Notes under the pieces: model-generated
What the model was told of the DNA's origin: nothing
What the model saw: the letters and a program-made list of their open reading frames with translations, nothing else
The model's database searches: none
Position numbers and translations under genes: made by a program
Shown here: positions 27,101 to 35,529 of the stretch, piece after piece
Layout of the letters: the number at the start of each line of letters is the position of its first letter
How positions within the stretch are numbered: the first letter of the stretch is position 1
Assembly (NCBI RefSeq): GCF_009363095.1
Contig: NZ_CP045295.1
Span: 2,108,001-2,172,000 of the forward strand
Direction of reading: 5' to 3'
Length of the DNA stretch: 64,000 nt
Origin: Paenibacillus cellulositrophicus
GTDB lineage: Bacteria > Bacillota > Bacilli > Paenibacillales > Paenibacillaceae

Positions 27101-27760
27101 TTGCAGCGCATCCACTTGGAAGCCCGCTTCCCTCAGCCCGTCGGCAAAGTCCGAAAATGCGCCGTCAATGACCCAGTCCGAAGCTCCGGCCGTCTGTCCG
27201 TGCGTTTCGTCGAACAGCACCTTTTTCCCCGTGCCATCCGGCAGCGTCGTCGGAACACCGATATTTTCGCTGCCCGGATCCGCCGGGTTCGGCGTGCCTC
27301 CGCCGGGGTTTTCTCCGGACTCCCCGTCCAGGGACATCGCTGTCGGGCTTTTGATTCCAGCCATGCCGCTGTACGCGGCCAATTGCCCGGTAACGATCAG
27401 TTTTTTCCCCACGTTGGCGGGGTTCGTCTTCAGACCGTACTGGGAGCGGTAGGAAGCCGAGATCTGGACATCGATCATGTTGCTCTGTGTCTTCTCCCCG
27501 GGTGTATCGGCAATCAATACGTTAAAATCGTCCTGAAAGCCCGAATAAATCGGTTTGGAATTGTACATCTCACCGACGATGTAACCTTCAACGGTCGCGG
27601 TCTCTCCGCTGTTGTTTTTGGCAAGAGCTTCGGCCACCGTGAGCGGAACCGCGGCCGCAGCCTGTGCGGGCATGTACCCCAAGGCGGCGGACAGCAGCAG
27701 CAGCCATGCCAGAAATAGACCTGTGAGCTTTTTCCTGCGGACGAAATACGGGTTGTCCAT
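24113..27760 (-). CDS. Large secreted modular protein: OB folds, Ig, cohesin-like, FIVAR x2, dockerin-like
   Basis: ATG at 27760 after GGAGGAG gives 1215 residues with a signal peptide (about 1-37). An OB-fold DUF6359-like domain (about 38-145) has VEGYIVGEMYNSKPIYSGF. Residues about 185-500 resemble a GldG/DUF4350-type Rossmann region (VLFDETHGQTAGASDWVIDG). A YhcR-like OB domain follows (about 560-745), then an Ig-like domain with FTWTPAAEGSYTASFRVQDG (about 750-845), a cohesin-like domain (about 850-985), two FIVAR repeats (TEPGQYPASAKTALLSAI) and a C-terminal dockerin-like segment (ITVQDLSILAKYYGIQ). The first dockerin calcium loop looks degenerate. It is probably a cell-surface carbohydrate- or DNA-interacting protein; function unproven. 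Confidence 0.75.
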   Translation of the reverse strand: MDNPYFVRRKKLTGLFLAWLLLLSAALGYMPAQAAAAVPLTVAEALAKNNSGETATVEGYIVGEMYNSKPIYSGFQDDFNVLIADTPGEKTQSNMIDVQISASYRSQYGLKTNPANVGKKLIVTGQLAAYSGMAGIKSPTAMSLDGESGENPGGGTPNPADPGSENIGVPTTLPDGTGKKVLFDETHGQTAGASDWVIDGAFSDFADGLREAGFQVDALQRTLPMDSHAFDTPEITLSKLKQYDVFIIGEANIPFKASEQAAMLMYVKEGGSIFFISDHYNSDRNLNRWDSSEVMNGYRRGAFGNPTKGMSTAEAASGAMQDVTSTDWLGQNFGVRFRFNSVGDVTKTDAVKYDQSFGITAGVNDVEMHSGSTLTILDPTRVKGVVYLPENVPGWGNAVENSDKANFPNGGVYKNGGIAEGPFAAISKLEKGKAAFIGDSSPVEDPTPGYVREDNGGKKTTYDGFKGEAQDAVFLVQTVKWLAVHEDYATFENQGITLDEPTPLLGKLEEPATSTEIPGTEPWTTPVAGYKWYDPTTYKAGSYGAGGTPPVVTIPDLTTIAEARKAADNDYVTVKGVVTSEPGVFGGSGFYMQDGTGGVYVYPSKATGYHVGDKVKLTAQKLTYNTEVELANEVQVAKLDAQADIPAPVPQAAAAVNDSNQGQLITIKNAAVQNYATVTGSLEFDLVSGGTTNHVRVDSRTGISADALKQAYPAGTVVDITGISSIFKGAYQLKLLKDSDIRPAAAAGDNHAPAFADVPAQTVKAGQQVTFSVYANDEDGDVLSYEAVSLPEGAAFDAASGKFTWTPAAEGSYTASFRVQDGKGGSDTLQVSITVEAAGTQAPNSAVLTGPAAASAGAQVDLGVGITKPSFAFTALDLIVKYDPAKLEFATVANTDGTLALAEGAVSSSRTGFGVLATGVKPESGEIRIIMASTGQENAVSEDGELLKLHGTLKAGVSGSAAVSVSAFDISADGNSSPVNTDSAALQIQIATADRAALLAAIGEAQKLADQAVTGTEPGQYPASAKTALLSAISDAKRVADDAAATQKAIDDALTVLKAAVSTFKNAVIPVPSIPVDKSALTSAIASAQSIYDRAVTGDKVGQYPAAAKAELQSAIQAANAVKGSSTATQNQVDSAAAALGSAVTTFQKKLITLVPGAVQITVQDLSILAKYYGIQSTDPNWSRVAPADLFSEGEISIRSLAAVAQMIIGSWYAK

Positions 27761-27963
27761 CTTGCGAACTCCTCCTTTACATTCCGGCAATTATGATTGC
27801 GGCTTCCTCAGGTTAACATCCCTTTATTATGGCTTATTGCGGATTATGTAAAATATGGGACAGCTGTGCAAATGCACCGTGGTTGTTAAGGAAACCCTTT
27901 CCTACCTTGGATTTTATATGAGGGAGCGGAAGGGCGGGCAGTGCCGCAGTCCTCATTTTGGCG

Positions 27964-28003
27964 CAAAAAAAGAGAGACCTTTAGGCTTATGCCTGGGACT
28001 CTC
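27964..28003 (-). terminator. Terminator of the P-loop kinase-like gene
   Basis: On the minus strand, GAGAGTCCCAGGC...GCCTAAAGGTCTCTC forms a two-part stem followed by seven T residues, about 35 bases after the gene's stop. Nothing else was seen in 27761-28035 apart from the upstream region of the surface protein. Confidence 0.85.
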
Positions 28004-28035
28004 CCCTCAATAGTGATGTCATACCCTGCCGTTAT

Positions 28036-28584
28036 TTAACGAATCTTGGCTTCTGCTATGCCGGACATGATCTTGTCCACCGTCTCCCCCGGCGTCAAGC
28101 TGGAGGAATCCAGCCACAAACCGAGCCGGGGCGTTTCATCATGCAGCACGCGGTTTAAGGCGTCCACCGTCCAGGCTCCGTAGCCCTTTTTGGACCGCTG
28201 CGCTTCCCTCCGCTCTACCGCTTCGGGAGTGGGACACAGCACCACCAAATATACCGGGCGGCTCTGCAGGAAGGACAAAAAATCTTCCAGCACCCGGCCG
28301 ACGATGACGTCCTGCACCACGACCGTAAACCCGGACCCGGCGTACGTATCCGCCGCCTGTGCAGCAAGCCGGTAGCGAAGCAGCAGCTGGCCCAGCTCCT
28401 CCTCGGAAGCGTCCGGCTCGACCTCCTTCCGGTCGTTCACGATCATTCTCCGGAACAGGTCGCCGCGAAGATGCACGGACTTGCCCGTCCGCTCGGCGAG
28501 CAGCTGCGCTACCGTCGATTTGCCGCTTGCCATAATGCCGGTAATTACGATAACGGCAGGCTGCTGAATGGAATGAGCTGCCAT
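28036..28584 (-). CDS. P-loop kinase-like protein (AAA_33 / chloramphenicol phosphotransferase-like)
   Basis: 182 residues. Walker A GIMASGKSTVAQLLAERTG lies at about 16-34. SVHLRGDLFRRMIV is a substrate-binding region, VVVQDVIVGRVLEDF a Walker B-like strand, and the lid region contains RREAQRSKKGYGAW. This layout is shared by nucleoside/shikimate-type kinases and chloramphenicol 3-O-phosphotransferase-like proteins found throughout Bacillales. The substrate cannot be told from sequence. It stands alone with its own terminator. ATG at 28584 follows AAGGAGGG. Confidence 0.75.
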   Translation of the reverse strand: MAAHSIQQPAVIVITGIMASGKSTVAQLLAERTGKSVHLRGDLFRRMIVNDRKEVEPDASEEELGQLLLRYRLAAQAADTYAGSGFTVVVQDVIVGRVLEDFLSFLQSRPVYLVVLCPTPEAVERREAQRSKKGYGAWTVDALNRVLHDETPRLGLWLDSSSLTPGETVDKIMSGIAEAKIR

Positions 28585-28653
28585 GTACGATTCCCTCCTT
28601 GAATGCCGGTTATCCTATCATTATATATTCGGCATTCCGGATCGTCAGGGGAT

Positions 28654-30684
28654 TTATCCCTTTAAACCAATCTTTCCAGGATTCCGGGCCTCCGTCTCCC
28701 GCTCCGGCGATTGCCGCCCCAGATCCAAGCTGAAAATGCCGAAGCCTTGATCGTTCTGCCGCCCGGTATATCGGATGTGCGGATAATTTCCGGCATATTT
28801 CACCGCGTCAGGCGATGTCGTAAATGTGACGTTCACAGGGCCTTCAACCGGTGTGATGCGCCAGTTCGGCTCCGCCTCAGCCGGAATTTCGCCGCATGCC
28901 GTAATGTAGTCAATCAGTACCTGCCGGCATTCATCCTCGGAATCGATGACCAGCTCCATCTCCCGGATCCCGGGGAAATTGCCGCCGCCAAAGACCCGGT
29001 AGTTGCTAGAAATCACGATGAACTCCTGATCCGGATCCAGGGGAGCCCCTTCGTAACACATATGAACGATCCTGCTGGCATCCGGGTCGTTCAGGCTCCC
29101 ATCCAGCTTATATTTGGCCGGCTGCGTTACGTCGACCTCGTACGTGATGCCGCTGATCACGTCGAAATTAAACACGGAAAACTGCGGGTTAAGCAGCGGC
29201 TGTTCCTCCGAGGACAGCGGATCGATGCGATTGTACGCTCCTGCGGTCATTTCCAGCCACTCCTTGACGGCCCGGCCGGAAATCCGCACCCCTTTGATCG
29301 TGTTGTCATACAAATACAGCTCCGTCGCGCTTTTGATCGCAATCGGCCCGGCCGGAATATCCGCATATTCCTTGGGTCCGTTGCGCCCCGCTTTAAACGG
29401 CGAGCCCACGGACAATACCGGCAGCTGCTGCAGCTCCGGCATGGAAGCTGCAATCATCCGCCGGGCGTACCACGTCTGGGCATGGTTGACGAGCTGAACG
29501 GAGGCGTCATCCTGCACTAGGGAAAAATAGCTGTGCAGCGGGGCGTGAATGGTGCCGATCGGCTCATTGGCATAGGCGACGGTCGCCTCATGGTCCTGCC
29601 GGAGAAGCTCAGCGATTCCTGGGTCCCGAAGCGGCGTGCCGCGTGCTGCATCCTCCTCCTTTTCCAAACGGCGGACCGAGGACGTCCCCTGCACCACCTG
29701 CCATCTCCCCTGCCGAAATTGAAGCGACAGGTCGATCACGCCCAAATGCCCCCCGCCGAACCCGGCCTGTACGGCCGGAATGCCGTGAATCGTACCCTTT
29801 TCCAGATGGATGTCCGGCAGGAGTTCACCGCTCTCATCCTTAAAGGAAGCATCCAGCAGATGCCTATCCGCAGGAAATACATGATGTGTATGGGAAAAGG
29901 TCATCGCATCAATGCCAGGCACCAGACTGAGCGGATACACCGCGTTCTCGGCATTGCCGTCCGTCAGCGCCACCTTGCCGTCGAAGCCCGTATGAGCCAG
30001 CGCCACGACCAGATCCGCGCCTTCCTCCTTCATCTTCGGAACCCATTCCAGCGCCGACAGCAGGATGTCCTTCACCTTCACCCGGCCTTCAAGGTTCGCC
30101 TGGTCCCAGTCCATGATTTGCGGCGGCACGAAGCCGATGAGCCCGATCCGGATATCATGGGCCTGCCCGGCATTGTCCAGGCATCTTTTATCCAAAATGA
30201 CATACGGCTTATACCTGTTCCGGCCGCATTCCTCAGGCTCAAGGCCCAGGCCTTCATCGAAATACACGTTGGCGTTGACATACGGAAAATCCGCTCCGGC
30301 AATGACGTCGTCCAGCATGTCGAGTCCATAGTTGAATTCATGGTTGCCTAAAGTTGCCGCGTCATAACCCATCGCATTCATGACCCGGATTGCGGGGTGA
30401 ACGTACGGCCCTTGCCCTTGCTTCATGGCGGCATATTTTTTAGCGGCATACGTTCCGAGCGGGGTCCCCTGAATCAGGTCTCCATTATCCACGAGCAGCG
30501 TGTTCGGCACCTCATCCCGCGCGCTTGCAATCAAGGCGGCCGTCCGGACCAGCCCGATGGAGGGATCCGGTTGATCCCGGTAATAATCGTAATCCATCAG
30601 GCAGGCATGCACGTCCGTCGTCGACAGAATCCGCAGGTTGACCGTTGTATTGTTATCGGGGATCATCCCGTTCACTATATTCAT
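28654..30684 (-). CDS. 2',3'-cyclic-nucleotide 2'-phosphodiesterase / 3'-nucleotidase-like protein
   Basis: ATG at 30684 after GGAGGAGAG gives 676 residues. The N-terminal calcineurin-like metallophosphatase (about 10-310) has LRILSTTDVHACLMDYDYY, VDNGDLIQG, GNHEFNYG and the His motif FSHTHHVF. The C-terminal 5'-nucleotidase domain (about 370-630) contains GRAVKEWLEMTAGAYN. The usual signal peptide is missing, so the enzyme appears cytoplasmic, unlike exported CpdB/YfkN. It is divergent from a phnDCEE operon with a Pho-box-like repeat between them, which suggests a shared role in organophosphate scavenging (inference). Confidence 0.85.
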   Translation of the reverse strand: MNIVNGMIPDNNTTVNLRILSTTDVHACLMDYDYYRDQPDPSIGLVRTAALIASARDEVPNTLLVDNGDLIQGTPLGTYAAKKYAAMKQGQGPYVHPAIRVMNAMGYDAATLGNHEFNYGLDMLDDVIAGADFPYVNANVYFDEGLGLEPEECGRNRYKPYVILDKRCLDNAGQAHDIRIGLIGFVPPQIMDWDQANLEGRVKVKDILLSALEWVPKMKEEGADLVVALAHTGFDGKVALTDGNAENAVYPLSLVPGIDAMTFSHTHHVFPADRHLLDASFKDESGELLPDIHLEKGTIHGIPAVQAGFGGGHLGVIDLSLQFRQGRWQVVQGTSSVRRLEKEEDAARGTPLRDPGIAELLRQDHEATVAYANEPIGTIHAPLHSYFSLVQDDASVQLVNHAQTWYARRMIAASMPELQQLPVLSVGSPFKAGRNGPKEYADIPAGPIAIKSATELYLYDNTIKGVRISGRAVKEWLEMTAGAYNRIDPLSSEEQPLLNPQFSVFNFDVISGITYEVDVTQPAKYKLDGSLNDPDASRIVHMCYEGAPLDPDQEFIVISSNYRVFGGGNFPGIREMELVIDSEDECRQVLIDYITACGEIPAEAEPNWRITPVEGPVNVTFTTSPDAVKYAGNYPHIRYTGRQNDQGFGIFSLDLGRQSPERETEARNPGKIGLKG

Positions 30685-30856
30685 TGATGTCTCCTCTCCT
30701 CCCGGCCGGCTCGAACAAGCCGGCACTTCCTGTTCTCCAGTATAACGGAAAAACATTAATTCTACGTAAACGCCCTTTCGGACCTGTTTCTACTTATTGG
30801 AAGTAGACCTTTCGCCTTAGAAAAACGCCGGACCTACCGTTCCGAAGCACTAAATT

Positions 30857-30872
30857 TTTACATTCGTTTACA
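30857..30872 (+). promoter_or_regulatory. Candidate Pho box in the cNMP-phosphodiesterase / phnD intergenic region
   Basis: Two TTTACA direct repeats (30857-30862 and 30867-30872) are separated by four bases, resembling the TT(A/T/C)ACA repeats bound by PhoP in Bacillus. About 20 bases downstream, TTAACC and TGATAA with an 18-base spacer could be a weak promoter towards phnD. The 30685-30991 gap holds no other supported element. Confidence 0.4.
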
Positions 30873-30991
30873 AAAGACATCTTCTCCGTTAACCCTTGTC
30901 CCCCGGAACGTGTGATAAGCTCTTTCCTGTCAGACGGGGGTTTAACCCGCTTCTGGCCAAATAGATGAATCAAGTGGAGAGGGGATCATCC

Positions 30992-31969
30992 ATGTTTAAA
31001 AAAGTACTATCCATCAGCATGACCTTGGCCTTGGCTGCCAGTTTAGCGGCATGCGGGTCTAAAACCAGCGGCAGCGACTCGGGCAGCACGGCCGCCTCAT
31101 CGGCCTCGGGTACGGCGGAAGCGGCAGCTACGGCTTATGTGCCCAAAGAACTGAACGTGCAGTTCGTTCCATCCCAAAATGCCGACACCCTGGAAGCCAA
31201 AACGAAGCCGCTGGAAAAGCTCCTCGGCGACCGTCTCGGCATTCCGGTTCATGTCACGGTTTCCCCGGACTATAACACGATCGTGGAAGCGATGGCTTCC
31301 AAACAGGTGGACGTCGGTTTCCTGCCGCCGAACGCTTACGTACTGGCCCACGACAAAAAGAAAGCCGCCGACCTGCTGCTTCAGGCGCAGCGCTACGGCA
31401 TTAAAGACGATACCGGCGAAAACACCACGGACAAGGTCGATTTCTACAAAGCGATGATCGTTGTGAAAAAGGATTCGCCGATCCAAAGCCTTCAGGACTT
31501 GAAGGGCAAAAAGATCGGATGGCAGGACGTCACTTCCTCCGCCGGCTATGTATTCCCTGCGGCTGAGCTGAAGAAGGAAGGCATCGATCCGGACAAAGAC
31601 GTTCAAGGCGTGACGATCAAAGGGCATGATGCCGCCATTATGGCGCTTCTGAACGGTCAGGTTGATGCCGTCGCCGTATTCCAGGACGCACGCAACACGG
31701 TGAAAAAGGACGTTCCGGACGTCTTCGAAAAGACCCGCGTCCTTCACTATACGGCCAAAATCCCGAACGATACGGTCAGCGTGCGCAACGACATGGACCA
31801 AAGCTGGAGAGACAAAATCAGCCAGGCGTTCATCGACATTACGAACGATGCGGAAGGCGCACAAATCATCAAAGACATTTACACGCATGTCGGCTATGCC
31901 AAAGGCGATGACAAAAACTTCGATCCGGTTCGCGAATACGCTGAAGCCGTCGGGCAGGAAATCAAGTAA
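30992..31969 (+). CDS. phnD: Phosphonate-type ABC transporter binding lipoprotein PhnD
   Basis: ATG at 30992 follows GGAGAGGGG and gives 325 residues. Signal peptide with lipobox SLAAC (Cys 20), then a Ser/Gly linker. The PhnD-type periplasmic fold follows: VQFVPSQNADTLEAKTKPLE, MASKQVDVGFLPPNAYVLAH, LQDLKGKKIGWQDVTSSAGY and HDAAIMALLNGQVDAVAVFQ. The family captures phosphonate, phosphite, hypophosphite or phosphate esters. No phn C-P lyase or ptx genes follow, so the ligand is open. It is the first gene of phnDCEE. Confidence 0.92.
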   Translation: MFKKVLSISMTLALAASLAACGSKTSGSDSGSTAASSASGTAEAAATAYVPKELNVQFVPSQNADTLEAKTKPLEKLLGDRLGIPVHVTVSPDYNTIVEAMASKQVDVGFLPPNAYVLAHDKKKAADLLLQAQRYGIKDDTGENTTDKVDFYKAMIVVKKDSPIQSLQDLKGKKIGWQDVTSSAGYVFPAAELKKEGIDPDKDVQGVTIKGHDAAIMALLNGQVDAVAVFQDARNTVKKDVPDVFEKTRVLHYTAKIPNDTVSVRNDMDQSWRDKISQAFIDITNDAEGAQIIKDIYTHVGYAKGDDKNFDPVREYAEAVGQEIK

Positions 31970-32083
31970 ATTTCAAGCATTTCATTTCAGTAGAAACAAT
32001 GAACCGGGCAGCACCGTCCAATGGCTTCATGGCGGTGTTGTTTTCCCGTTTTATCTGAAAATACGACAGAAAGTTGGAATCTC

Positions 32084-32854
32084 ATGATTGAATTCGATCA
32101 CGTCTCCAAAGTGTATCCCAACGGAACGGTCGGGCTTCGCGACATTAATCTGACCATCAAGGAAGGTGAGCTTGTCGTCATCGTCGGCCTTTCCGGCGCG
32201 GGCAAGTCCACCTTTTTGCGCAGCATTAACCGGCTGAACGAAATTTCCTCCGGGGAAATTCGCGTTGGCGGACAATCCGTCACCCGTGCGGCCGGCCGCC
32301 AGCTTCGGCTGATCCGCCGCGACATCGGTATGGTATTCCAGAACTTCAACCTGATCAAGCGCCAGAACGTGCTCAGCAATGTGCTGTCCGGCCGGGTCGG
32401 CTACCATTCGACGCTGCGGACGATGCTGGGCTGGTTTCCGAAGCCGGATGTCGCCATCGCGCTCGAGGCTCTAAACCGCGTCAACATCCTTGAAAAAGCC
32501 TACGTCCGCGCCGACCAGCTGTCCGGCGGCCAGCAGCAGCGCGTCTCGATCGCCCGCGCGCTCGCGCAGGAGGCCCGGGTCATTCTCGCGGACGAGCCCG
32601 TCGCCTCGCTGGACCCGCTCACCACCCGCCAGGTCATGGACGACCTGAAGCGGATCAATCGCGAGATGAACATTACGACCGTGATCAACCTTCATTTTAT
32701 CGACCTTGCCCGGGAGTATGCGACCCGGATTATCGGGCTGCGCGCCGGCGAGGTCGTCTTCGACGGTACCCCGGAGGAGGCAACAGACGAGGCGTTGGCC
32801 GAAATTTATGGGCGGCCGGTCCTCAAAGACGAGCTGCTGGGAGGCGTGTCATGA
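32084..32854 (+). CDS. phnC: Phosphonate-type ABC transporter ATPase PhnC
   Basis: ATG at 32084 gives 256 residues, the normal PhnC length; the longer frame to 32021 is not family-like. Walker [17 protein letters not shown]-loop [16 protein letters not shown], signature [13 protein letters not shown], Walker [14 protein letters not shown] and H-loop NLHFIDLA are all intact. The ribosome binding site (GTTGGAA) is weak compared with its neighbours. Its stop overlaps the start of the next permease gene (ATGA). Confidence 0.93.
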   Translation: MIEFDHVSKVYPNGTVGLRDINLTIKEGELVVIVGLSGAGKSTFLRSINRLNEISSGEIRVGGQSVTRAAGRQLRLIRRDIGMVFQNFNLIKRQNVLSNVLSGRVGYHSTLRTMLGWFPKPDVAIALEALNRVNILEKAYVRADQLSGGQQQRVSIARALAQEARVILADEPVASLDPLTTRQVMDDLKRINREMNITTVINLHFIDLAREYATRIIGLRAGEVVFDGTPEEATDEALAEIYGRPVLKDELLGGVS

Positions 32855-33666
32855 AGGCAGCGCCTCAGACAGAGCCGCTGCAGCCGGCCACCCTTCCCGG
32901 GATGGCTCCGCCGCCGAAATACAAGCGGTACGCGGGGTGGATCGTCCTGATCGCAATCCTCATCGCCTGCTCGATCCGCACCGAGGTCACCCCCTACCAG
33001 CTCATCACCGGCCTGCCGCAGATGGGCGGCCTCCTGGCGGAAATGTTCCCGCCGGATTGGAGCTATCTGCCCACCATATGGGCCCCGATGATGGAAACCG
33101 TGCAGATTGCCGTGCTCGGCACCTCCCTCGGCGGGCTGCTGGCGATTCCGGTGGCGCTGCTGTCCGCGTCCAACCTGCGCGTCAGCCGCTTCGTCTCGCT
33201 GCCGGTACGGATGGTGCTGAACCTCGTCCGCACCATTCCGGACCTGCTGTTCGCGGCCATATTCGTCGCGGTGTTCGGCATCGGCCCGTTTGCAGGGATG
33301 CTGGCGCTCGTCTTTTTCTCCTTCGGTATTATCGCCAAGCTGACGTTCGAGGCCATCGAAGCGATCGACCCGGGGCCGCTGGAGGCGATGTCGGCCGTCG
33401 GAGGAAACCGGCTGCAGATCATCCGGTATGCCGTCATCCCGCAGGCACTGCCCTATTTTATGTCGTACCTGCTGTATACGTTTGAAGTGAACGTGCGCGC
33501 AGCCGCCGTGCTCGGACTTGTCGGGGCGGGCGGTATCGGCCTCCTGCTCGACCGCTCCCTCGGCTTGTTCCGGTACGACCGCGCCTGCATCATCATCCTG
33601 CTGACCCTCGTCATCGTTCTGATCATCGATTACGGCAGCGCGCTGATTCGGAGGAGATTATTATGA
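32851..33666 (+). CDS. phnE: Phosphonate-type ABC transporter permease PhnE (first copy)
   Basis: 271 residues with about six membrane segments of the BPD_transp_1 type. The coupling-helix motif is [26 protein letters not shown], the PhnE version of the EAA loop, followed by the C-terminal [20 protein letters not shown]. It is preceded by GGGAGGCG and overlaps phnC by four bases; its own end overlaps the second permease by four bases. It forms the membrane channel with the second copy. Confidence 0.92.
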   Translation: MKAAPQTEPLQPATLPGMAPPPKYKRYAGWIVLIAILIACSIRTEVTPYQLITGLPQMGGLLAEMFPPDWSYLPTIWAPMMETVQIAVLGTSLGGLLAIPVALLSASNLRVSRFVSLPVRMVLNLVRTIPDLLFAAIFVAVFGIGPFAGMLALVFFSFGIIAKLTFEAIEAIDPGPLEAMSAVGGNRLQIIRYAVIPQALPYFMSYLLYTFEVNVRAAAVLGLVGAGGIGLLLDRSLGLFRYDRACIIILLTLVIVLIIDYGSALIRRRLL

Positions 33667-34490
33667 ACCGTAACACATCTTTGCCGCCGTCCGGCACGCC
33701 GGCGTCAGCCGGCTCGGCACTTCGCTCACGCATCCGTTTCGGACTGGTCACGCTGGTGGTGATTGCCGTCTACTGGTGGTCCATACAAGGGATGCACTTT
33801 GAAGGGATTCAAGGGACGGCGGGCACCGTCTCCAAGTCCATTCTGACCGGCTTCCTGCATCCGGATTGGTCTTTCGTGTACATTCCGGACGGAGAGGATC
33901 TGCTTCGGGGTCTGCTCGATACACTCGTCATCTCCGTCCTCGGCACCGTTGTCGCTGCCGTCGTCTGCATTCCTTTCGCTTTCTGGGCTTCCAGCAATAT
34001 GAGCCGCGGTCTCGCGCTGTCCGGCAGCGGCAAGCTGGTACTGAGCGTCATCCGGGTGTTCCCGGAGATCATCGTGGCGATTCTGTTTATCAAAGCCGTC
34101 GGTCCCGGCTCCTTTGCCGGCGTCTTGGCCCTGGGGATCCACTCCGTCGGCATGCTGGGCAAGCTCTATTCGGAGACGATCGAGAGCATCGACCGCGGAC
34201 CGCAGGAAGCCCTGATCGCGTCCGGTGCAAACCGTTTGCAGGTGCTTCGGTATGCGGTGCTGCCGCAGGTCATCCCGCAGTTCCTTTCCTACTCGCTGTA
34301 CCGGTTCGAGATCAACATCCGCTCCGCCACGACCCTCGGTCTGGTCGGTGCCGGAGGGATCGGCACCCCACTAATCTTCGCGCTGCAGGTGCGCAACTGG
34401 AACCGGGTGGGCATCATTTTGCTGGGGATCATCGTCCTGGTCATCCTGACGGATCTCATTTCGGGATGGGTGCGGAGAAAAATCATCTAA
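33663..34490 (+). CDS. phnE: Phosphonate-type ABC transporter permease PhnE (second copy)
   Basis: 275 residues, same fold as the preceding permease: IHSVGMLGKLYSETIESIDR with GPQEALIASG in the coupling loop, and [20 protein letters not shown] near the end. Paired unequal PhnE genes are common in Bacillales and presumably form a heterodimer. GGAGGAG precedes the ATG. A bidirectional terminator follows 57 bases later and closes the operon. Confidence 0.92.
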   Translation: MNRNTSLPPSGTPASAGSALRSRIRFGLVTLVVIAVYWWSIQGMHFEGIQGTAGTVSKSILTGFLHPDWSFVYIPDGEDLLRGLLDTLVISVLGTVVAAVVCIPFAFWASSNMSRGLALSGSGKLVLSVIRVFPEIIVAILFIKAVGPGSFAGVLALGIHSVGMLGKLYSETIESIDRGPQEALIASGANRLQVLRYAVLPQVIPQFLSYSLYRFEINIRSATTLGLVGAGGIGTPLIFALQVRNWNRVGIILLGIIVLVILTDLISGWVRRKII

Positions 34491-34546
34491 ACGAGGAATA
34501 AAACCGAACCGTTTGACCGCTATTTGCCACAGTTATGTTCGAACTT

Positions 34547-34597
34547 AAAAAAAAGACTGGTTCCACGTGGCTTCCCCACAGATCCAGTCTTTTTTTT
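34547..34597 (+). terminator. Bidirectional terminator of the phn operon
   Basis: AAAAAAAAGACTGG and CCAGTCTTTTTTTT form a perfect stem with A- and T-tails, so it can work in either direction. A small inner stem CCACGTGG lies in the loop. Confidence 0.92.
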
Positions 34598-34686
34598 ACT
34601 ATCCGGCTGAAGATGCTTTTCCATCCCCCGTATGTTACAATAATGGAAATTAAATGTAATTTTAAACAAAAAAGGAGCTGACCCCC

Positions 34687-34956
34687 ATGGACACCAACCG
34701 AACCCGTTCCGCCAGTCCGCAAGGAAAGCCCGCAGTTCACGAAACGCAGCCCGCGAGCGAAACCGCTGCGACCCTTGATCATGAAAGTTATGTTGATGAG
34801 CAGCTCAGAAACATACAAACCATCGAAGGTGGCGGCCCGCCCAAAAAGGTCAATATGGACCAGCTCCCTGCCCCGATCCGGTACTTCGGCTACTTTTTTA
34901 TGTCTGGCATCGCCCTGTTTGCGGTGATCTCCATCTTGATCAGCATTTTCAAATAA
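34687..34956 (+). CDS. Small C-tail-anchored membrane protein, unknown function
   Basis: 89 residues. The first 60 are polar and probably disordered (Ser/Pro/Thr/Glu-rich). One hydrophobic segment, YFGYFFMSGIALFAVISILI, lies at about 67-86 and ends three residues before the C-terminus, so it should be a single-pass or tail-anchored protein. AAAGGAG stands nine bases before the ATG, and a TACAAT -10-like box lies further up. I do not recognise the family. An overlapping minus-strand frame lacks a start signal and is taken as a shadow. Confidence 0.65.
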   Translation: MDTNRTRSASPQGKPAVHETQPASETAATLDHESYVDEQLRNIQTIEGGGPPKKVNMDQLPAPIRYFGYFFMSGIALFAVISILISIFK

Positions 34957-34989
34957 CTGCCGCCAGCTTTTCTGCACGAATCTTTACCG

Positions 34990-35529
34990 CTAATACTCTT
35001 TGGTCCGGGAAACGCTCCGCATCACCATTCCTAAATAAACCGTGAAACCATAAGCGAGCAGCATCCCCACCGCATACTGAATTTTTTGTTCCGTGGTCAA
35101 ACCGTCAAAAAACAGTACCAGACCTACCGTCAACCCAACAGCAGCCAGCAAAAACAGATAGAATGAAAACGAAATCGCCCGGATCACCCGGCTGCCGCGC
35201 TGCTGCAAACTCTCGGTGTCGGTGAAAGATTCGGGCCGCTCCCCGTCGTAATCCTTGCGCCAAATGTACACGCTCGCCATCTTGCCGACCAACTCCCAGC
35301 CAAACTGTTCGTACGTCGCCTTGTAATCCCTTCTCGGCACAGCTTGCAGATCATACACGTACCGGTACTGTTTCGGTTCTCCCCGCCGGAAGGTCATGTA
35401 CAGCGAACTCCACTGACGGATTCGGTCTGCATGCCATCCGCTCATGGACATCTGCTCAAGCCAGCGTTCCAGCTTCGCAGGTACTACATACCGATAGGCG
35501 GGGAACCAGACGCTCTTTGTGTCCTTCAT
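34990..35529 (-). CDS. DUF2812-domain membrane protein
   Basis: 179 residues. The N-terminal soluble DUF2812 region (about 5-105) contains WLEQMSMSGWHADRIRQWSS and YKATYEQFGWELVGKMASVY, characteristic of the family. Two membrane segments follow (about 117-137 and 149-168). Its start overlaps the stop of the PadR gene (ATGA), so they are one operon. PadR plus DUF2812 is a common pairing in Firmicutes; the role is unknown, perhaps membrane-stress sensing. Confidence 0.8.
   Translation of the reverse strand: MKDTKSVWFPAYRYVVPAKLERWLEQMSMSGWHADRIRQWSSLYMTFRRGEPKQYRYVYDLQAVPRRDYKATYEQFGWELVGKMASVYIWRKDYDGERPESFTDTESLQQRGSRVIRAISFSFYLFLLAAVGLTVGLVLFFDGLTTEQKIQYAVGMLLAYGFTVYLGMVMRSVSRTKEY

Noticed and set aside
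34483..34977. 164-codon minus-strand frame over the small membrane protein
   Set aside because: No ribosome binding site, runs through the phn terminator, and lacks family features; the plus-strand gene has a good site and a clean membrane segment.
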